Source of the DNA: Metopolophium dirhodum
Lineage: Eukaryota; Arthropoda; Insecta; Hemiptera; Aphididae
Assembly (NCBI RefSeq): GCF_019925205.1
Contig: NC_083560.1
Span: 59,008,270 to 59,072,269 of the forward strand
Reading direction: 5' to 3'
DNA: 64,000 nucleotides
The first letter of the stretch is position 1. Every line of letters begins with the position of its first letter. Below the pieces are notes generated by a model. It worked only from the letters and a program-made list of their open reading frames with translations. It did no database searches and had not been told where the DNA came from. Of the stretch, positions 61,262-64,000 are shown one piece after another. A program made the translations under genes and the position numbers.

Positions 61262-62144
61262 ATTCTTAAATCAACAACCGATTGGTATTTGGCACTCTTA
61301 TTTATCATTGACTTCAGTTATATCAAGTAATTAATATGCTGAAATATATCAGTGGCAGATACAGAGCTTAATATAATGCGTATACTGTATACTGTATGTA
61401 ATATCTTAGTTCGTGCATTATATCATGTTTTCCATGACTCGAAATCACGGACTATAAGATATGTATTATATTGTGTTCCGTGATCGGAATATGGCAACTT
61501 TCTATCAAGATCGTATTTAGATTAATATACGCATTCCGTGTATTTAGATTAGTGACAATATTATGTAAATTTTTCTGATTTTTTATTTTATATTAATGTA
61601 TTAATAATTGTTAGAATTTTTTTGTTCATATACCTAATTGACAATGTTTATATGCACAAGCAAAAATTGTTAATGCACACGTTTGAGATCGATGTTTGAT
61701 CAATTAGCATTTTTTGTTAGAATTTTACGTAGGTACTATAATCAATGGTACTATACTTATTTTATATGACGTACGTATACTTACTTACGTTCTATTATGA
61801 ATTATAATGGATGGAAAATATAAAATCTGAAAATAATATACCTACTGAGAATTGAGGTATTTCTATGCAAGACGCGTGTTATTTCCAAAAACTGCTTTTT
61901 TCAGGAATAGTGATTTTCTGTTGCAAACGAACCAAACAAGTTAGGACTTATGGGTAACTTTTAAAAATTAAATATTTATTATTAGAAAAGGAAACTGTTT
62001 GAGAAATAAAAAATATTAAATAATTTGATCAAGTTATTTTGTTTTGATTTTATGCAAAACGTATCATTTCCGGAAATTTCCATTATTTTAATTTTGTTTA
62101 GAATGTAGAAAAATATTACAATATTATATTTGAAATATACAATA
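61262..62144. other. AT-rich non-coding stretch
   Basis: No gene or recognisable element. Short words such as ATTTCCAAAAACTGC and ATTTCCGGAAATTTCC are scattered but form no clear repeat. Confidence 0.4.
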
Positions 62145-62830
62145 AGCACATCATAAGCATATTTATTTATATTAAACTCAATAAAACAATAAAACAGCTT
62201 TGTTATATTTAAAATTTAGTATATGATTATAGATGGTTCTTCATGAGATCATACCACGATTTAAGATAGTATGGTTGCCCAACGAGCTATGATAAGACGG
62301 CATTGGATTTAAATCGGACCGCGCAGTAGCGCTTCTAGTGGACTATTTTATAATTTATAATATAATACGATCATTATATTTTTATTGTATATAGGTATAA
62401 CATAACAATTTTTATTAGTTTTAATTTGAACCGATATGGGCGCTGTATGCGGGGGCCCCCGTAGATCACGTGACTTTTCGATTCAAACCATATGCCATGT
62501 GATAACATTTTTCTAATGGGTCGTTGTGCAACCATACTATCTTAAATCGTGGATCATACTAAATATATAATAATGTATGATAATAAAAATATGTAAATAT
62601 AATAATTTATATACCTTCCAAATATCAAAAAAAAATTTAAGAATTAATGAGTATTCTTCACTTTAATTCTTCACAAAATGTAATTAATCATGATAACAAC
62701 TAAATTATATAATAAGCACATGAAAAACATTTATTTATATCAAACTCAATAAAACAGCTTTGTTAAATTTAAAATGTAGTATATGAACATAATGGTTCTT
62801 CATGAGATCATGCTAAATAGATATTAATGT
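62145..62830. repeat. Direct duplication of a ~110-bp segment
   Basis: 62145-62253 plus 62553-62575 (ACAATAAGCACAT to the ATGAGATCATACTAAAT region) recurs diverged at about 62710-62835. The first copy carries a MITE at 62254-62552 that the second lacks. Confidence 0.75.
62254..62552. mobile_element. 299-bp MITE with 25-bp perfect inverted repeats and 6-bp target duplication
   Basis: CCACGATTTAAGATAGTATG and five further bases at 62254-62278 are exactly inverted at 62528-62552. ATCATA flanks both sides (62248-62253, 62553-62558). The neighbouring duplicate at about 62800 has a single, uninterrupted version of the site (ATCATG), confirming the boundaries. The centre is non-coding and contains a GGGGGCCCCC palindrome (about 62450-62460). 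Confidence 0.88.
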
Positions 62831-62835
62831 ATCTT

Positions 62836-63356
62836 ATCCGCCATAAGCTTGGCTTGCTTAGATTTCAACATAGCTTCTAATAGTTCAAATGTTTTTTTAT
62901 AACTTAGGAGTTAGTAATAATATCCATGACAAATTAATATAATTACATTTTAAAATATATATTTTTGTCATGGAAATAATCCAAAATATGGTATTAATGT
63001 ATTATGTATATTAATTAATAGACACGATAACATAGCATAGTACTCTCACAAAGAAGCCAAAAGCAGCTATCAGGAAATAACACGTTTTCAAGAAAAGTAA
63101 AAGTTTAAGCCTAATTTCAGCTAAGAAATAGCACGTTTTGGCAAAAAATAACGTTTTAATCGATTTATCGACATATTTTCCATAAGAATCGATGTACAAC
63201 TCGATTTTATTGAAAATGGAGATAACACGTTTTGCATAGATACACATTTATTGTATGAGAATTATAGGAATCTATTCAAACACGAATAAAACAATGTACT
63301 ACATATATATGTATACATATTGTAACATCACAGAATTGTTGGCCTTGTATATCATT
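62836..63356. other. AT-rich stretch with short repeated words
   Basis: No gene. GAAATA(G/A)CACGTTTT-like and TAACACGTTTT words recur three to four times between 63070 and 63235, within a 78-codon minus frame that I regard as a product of the repeats. Confidence 0.4.
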
Positions 63357-64000
63357 CAGTTACGGCTCGTGCTAAGGTGCATGGTGCAACCGCACTCCCT
63401 GAGTAATTTTTTTAAATAAAATTATAATCGTAATTATAGGTCCTTCTTAGTAACTAAATAGGAGTCACCATGATCTATATTTCTTTCGAAATAATTTATA
63501 TGATTCAGAATTGTGTTTGAAAATATTAATATTTGAAGAAAATATATTTTTAATCCGGTAATTATTCCAATGCGATAAGAAAAATCTAAAAATTAAACGA
63601 AGGCTGCAGAGCGTATAACGCGAGCACTGAACTCTATGCATGGAAGGCGCATTGTATATAATTGAAAAGTGTCCCTATATCGATGGCCGCCATTTTGATT
63701 CCGTTAGTGTTCCTATCGATGATTTGTCAACTTGTCATTGATAGAATTATTTTATTAGCTTATCTTCTACGAATTATCAGTGATATACCGGTGGTATCCA
63801 CGGTTAATATCTTTTGACCGAGGGAGTATTTTTACTTTTTATGATAACAAAAATGATCGCATATCTCGCACATAATTTTTATCGTTTATTCTACGAGAAG
63901 AATCAAAATGGCAGCCTACTAGGATGGGACAGTTTTTTTTTCCCAATGCGCGTTCCATAGTGTATAGTTCAGTGAACGAAAGTCGCGTACTCGGCGTGTA
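63357..64000. mobile_element. Second hAT-like element, cut by the window edge
   Basis: The sequence from CAGTTACGGCTCGTGC at 63357 to the end matches 36953-37625 almost base for base, with small indels. Its right half lies outside the window. The indels break the 81-codon frame seen at 37241-37486, evidence that the frame is not under coding constraint. Confidence 0.85.

Overview
The window looks like nuclear DNA of an arthropod, most likely an aphid. It is very AT-rich, has short exons with GT/AG borders and changing phase, contains no operons or ribosome binding sites, and is packed with eukaryotic transposons. The aphid assignment is an inference from overall texture (the recurring TAGGTAC-type word, the transposase and DUF4806 relics); no species marker is present.

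Layout. 1-14402: tandem satellite of thirteen ~1145-1150 bp units, cut by the left window edge. Each unit is an internally deleted Jockey-type non-LTR retrotransposon on the minus strand: the zinc-knuckle end of ORF1, the first ~27 codons of ORF2 joined to the last ~40 codons of ORF2, then the 3' UTR. A hybrid copy closes the array at 14403-14510. 17843-18698: hairpin-type element. 18927-19212: full-length SINE with a 12-bp target duplication. About 19.7-22.14 kb: 5'-truncated, frameshifted Jockey-like reverse transcriptase with a duplicated 3' end. 26.6-28.3 kb and 31.9-34.1 kb: two decayed DUF4806-family genes, each with a solo LTR in an intron. 28504-29914: non-autonomous Helitron carrying a nested MITE. 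30.9-31.8 kb: hAT (ZMYM1/DUF4371-like) transposase relic. 34984-39237, minus strand: the best candidate for a working host gene, a RING-finger protein with one C-terminal membrane segment, built from three phase-compatible exons and with a hAT-like element in its intron.

40.6-42.4 kb: GC-richer stretch with coding-like but broken minus-strand frames that I could not identify. 25.3-26.5, 42.4-44.1 and 58.3-59.3 kb: related Helitron-like mosaic repeats whose blocks are in different orders. 46176-47055: hAT MITE with an 8-bp target duplication. 47.76-48.51 kb: Mutator-like transposase relic. 52371-54504: first two exons of a PIF/Harbinger transposase with a broken MADF-BESS gene antisense inside its intron. 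54736-55421: GC-rich insertion flanked by a 14-bp target duplication, without a poly(A) tail. 56.64-57.85 kb: three alternating inverted arms. 62254-62552: MITE whose empty site survives in a neighbouring duplicate. 63357-64000: second copy of the 37-kb hAT-like element, running off the window.

Apart from the RING gene and a few isolated exons, nearly everything is transposon-derived. The recurring theme is selfish elements inserting into, duplicating and being recycled by other selfish elements.
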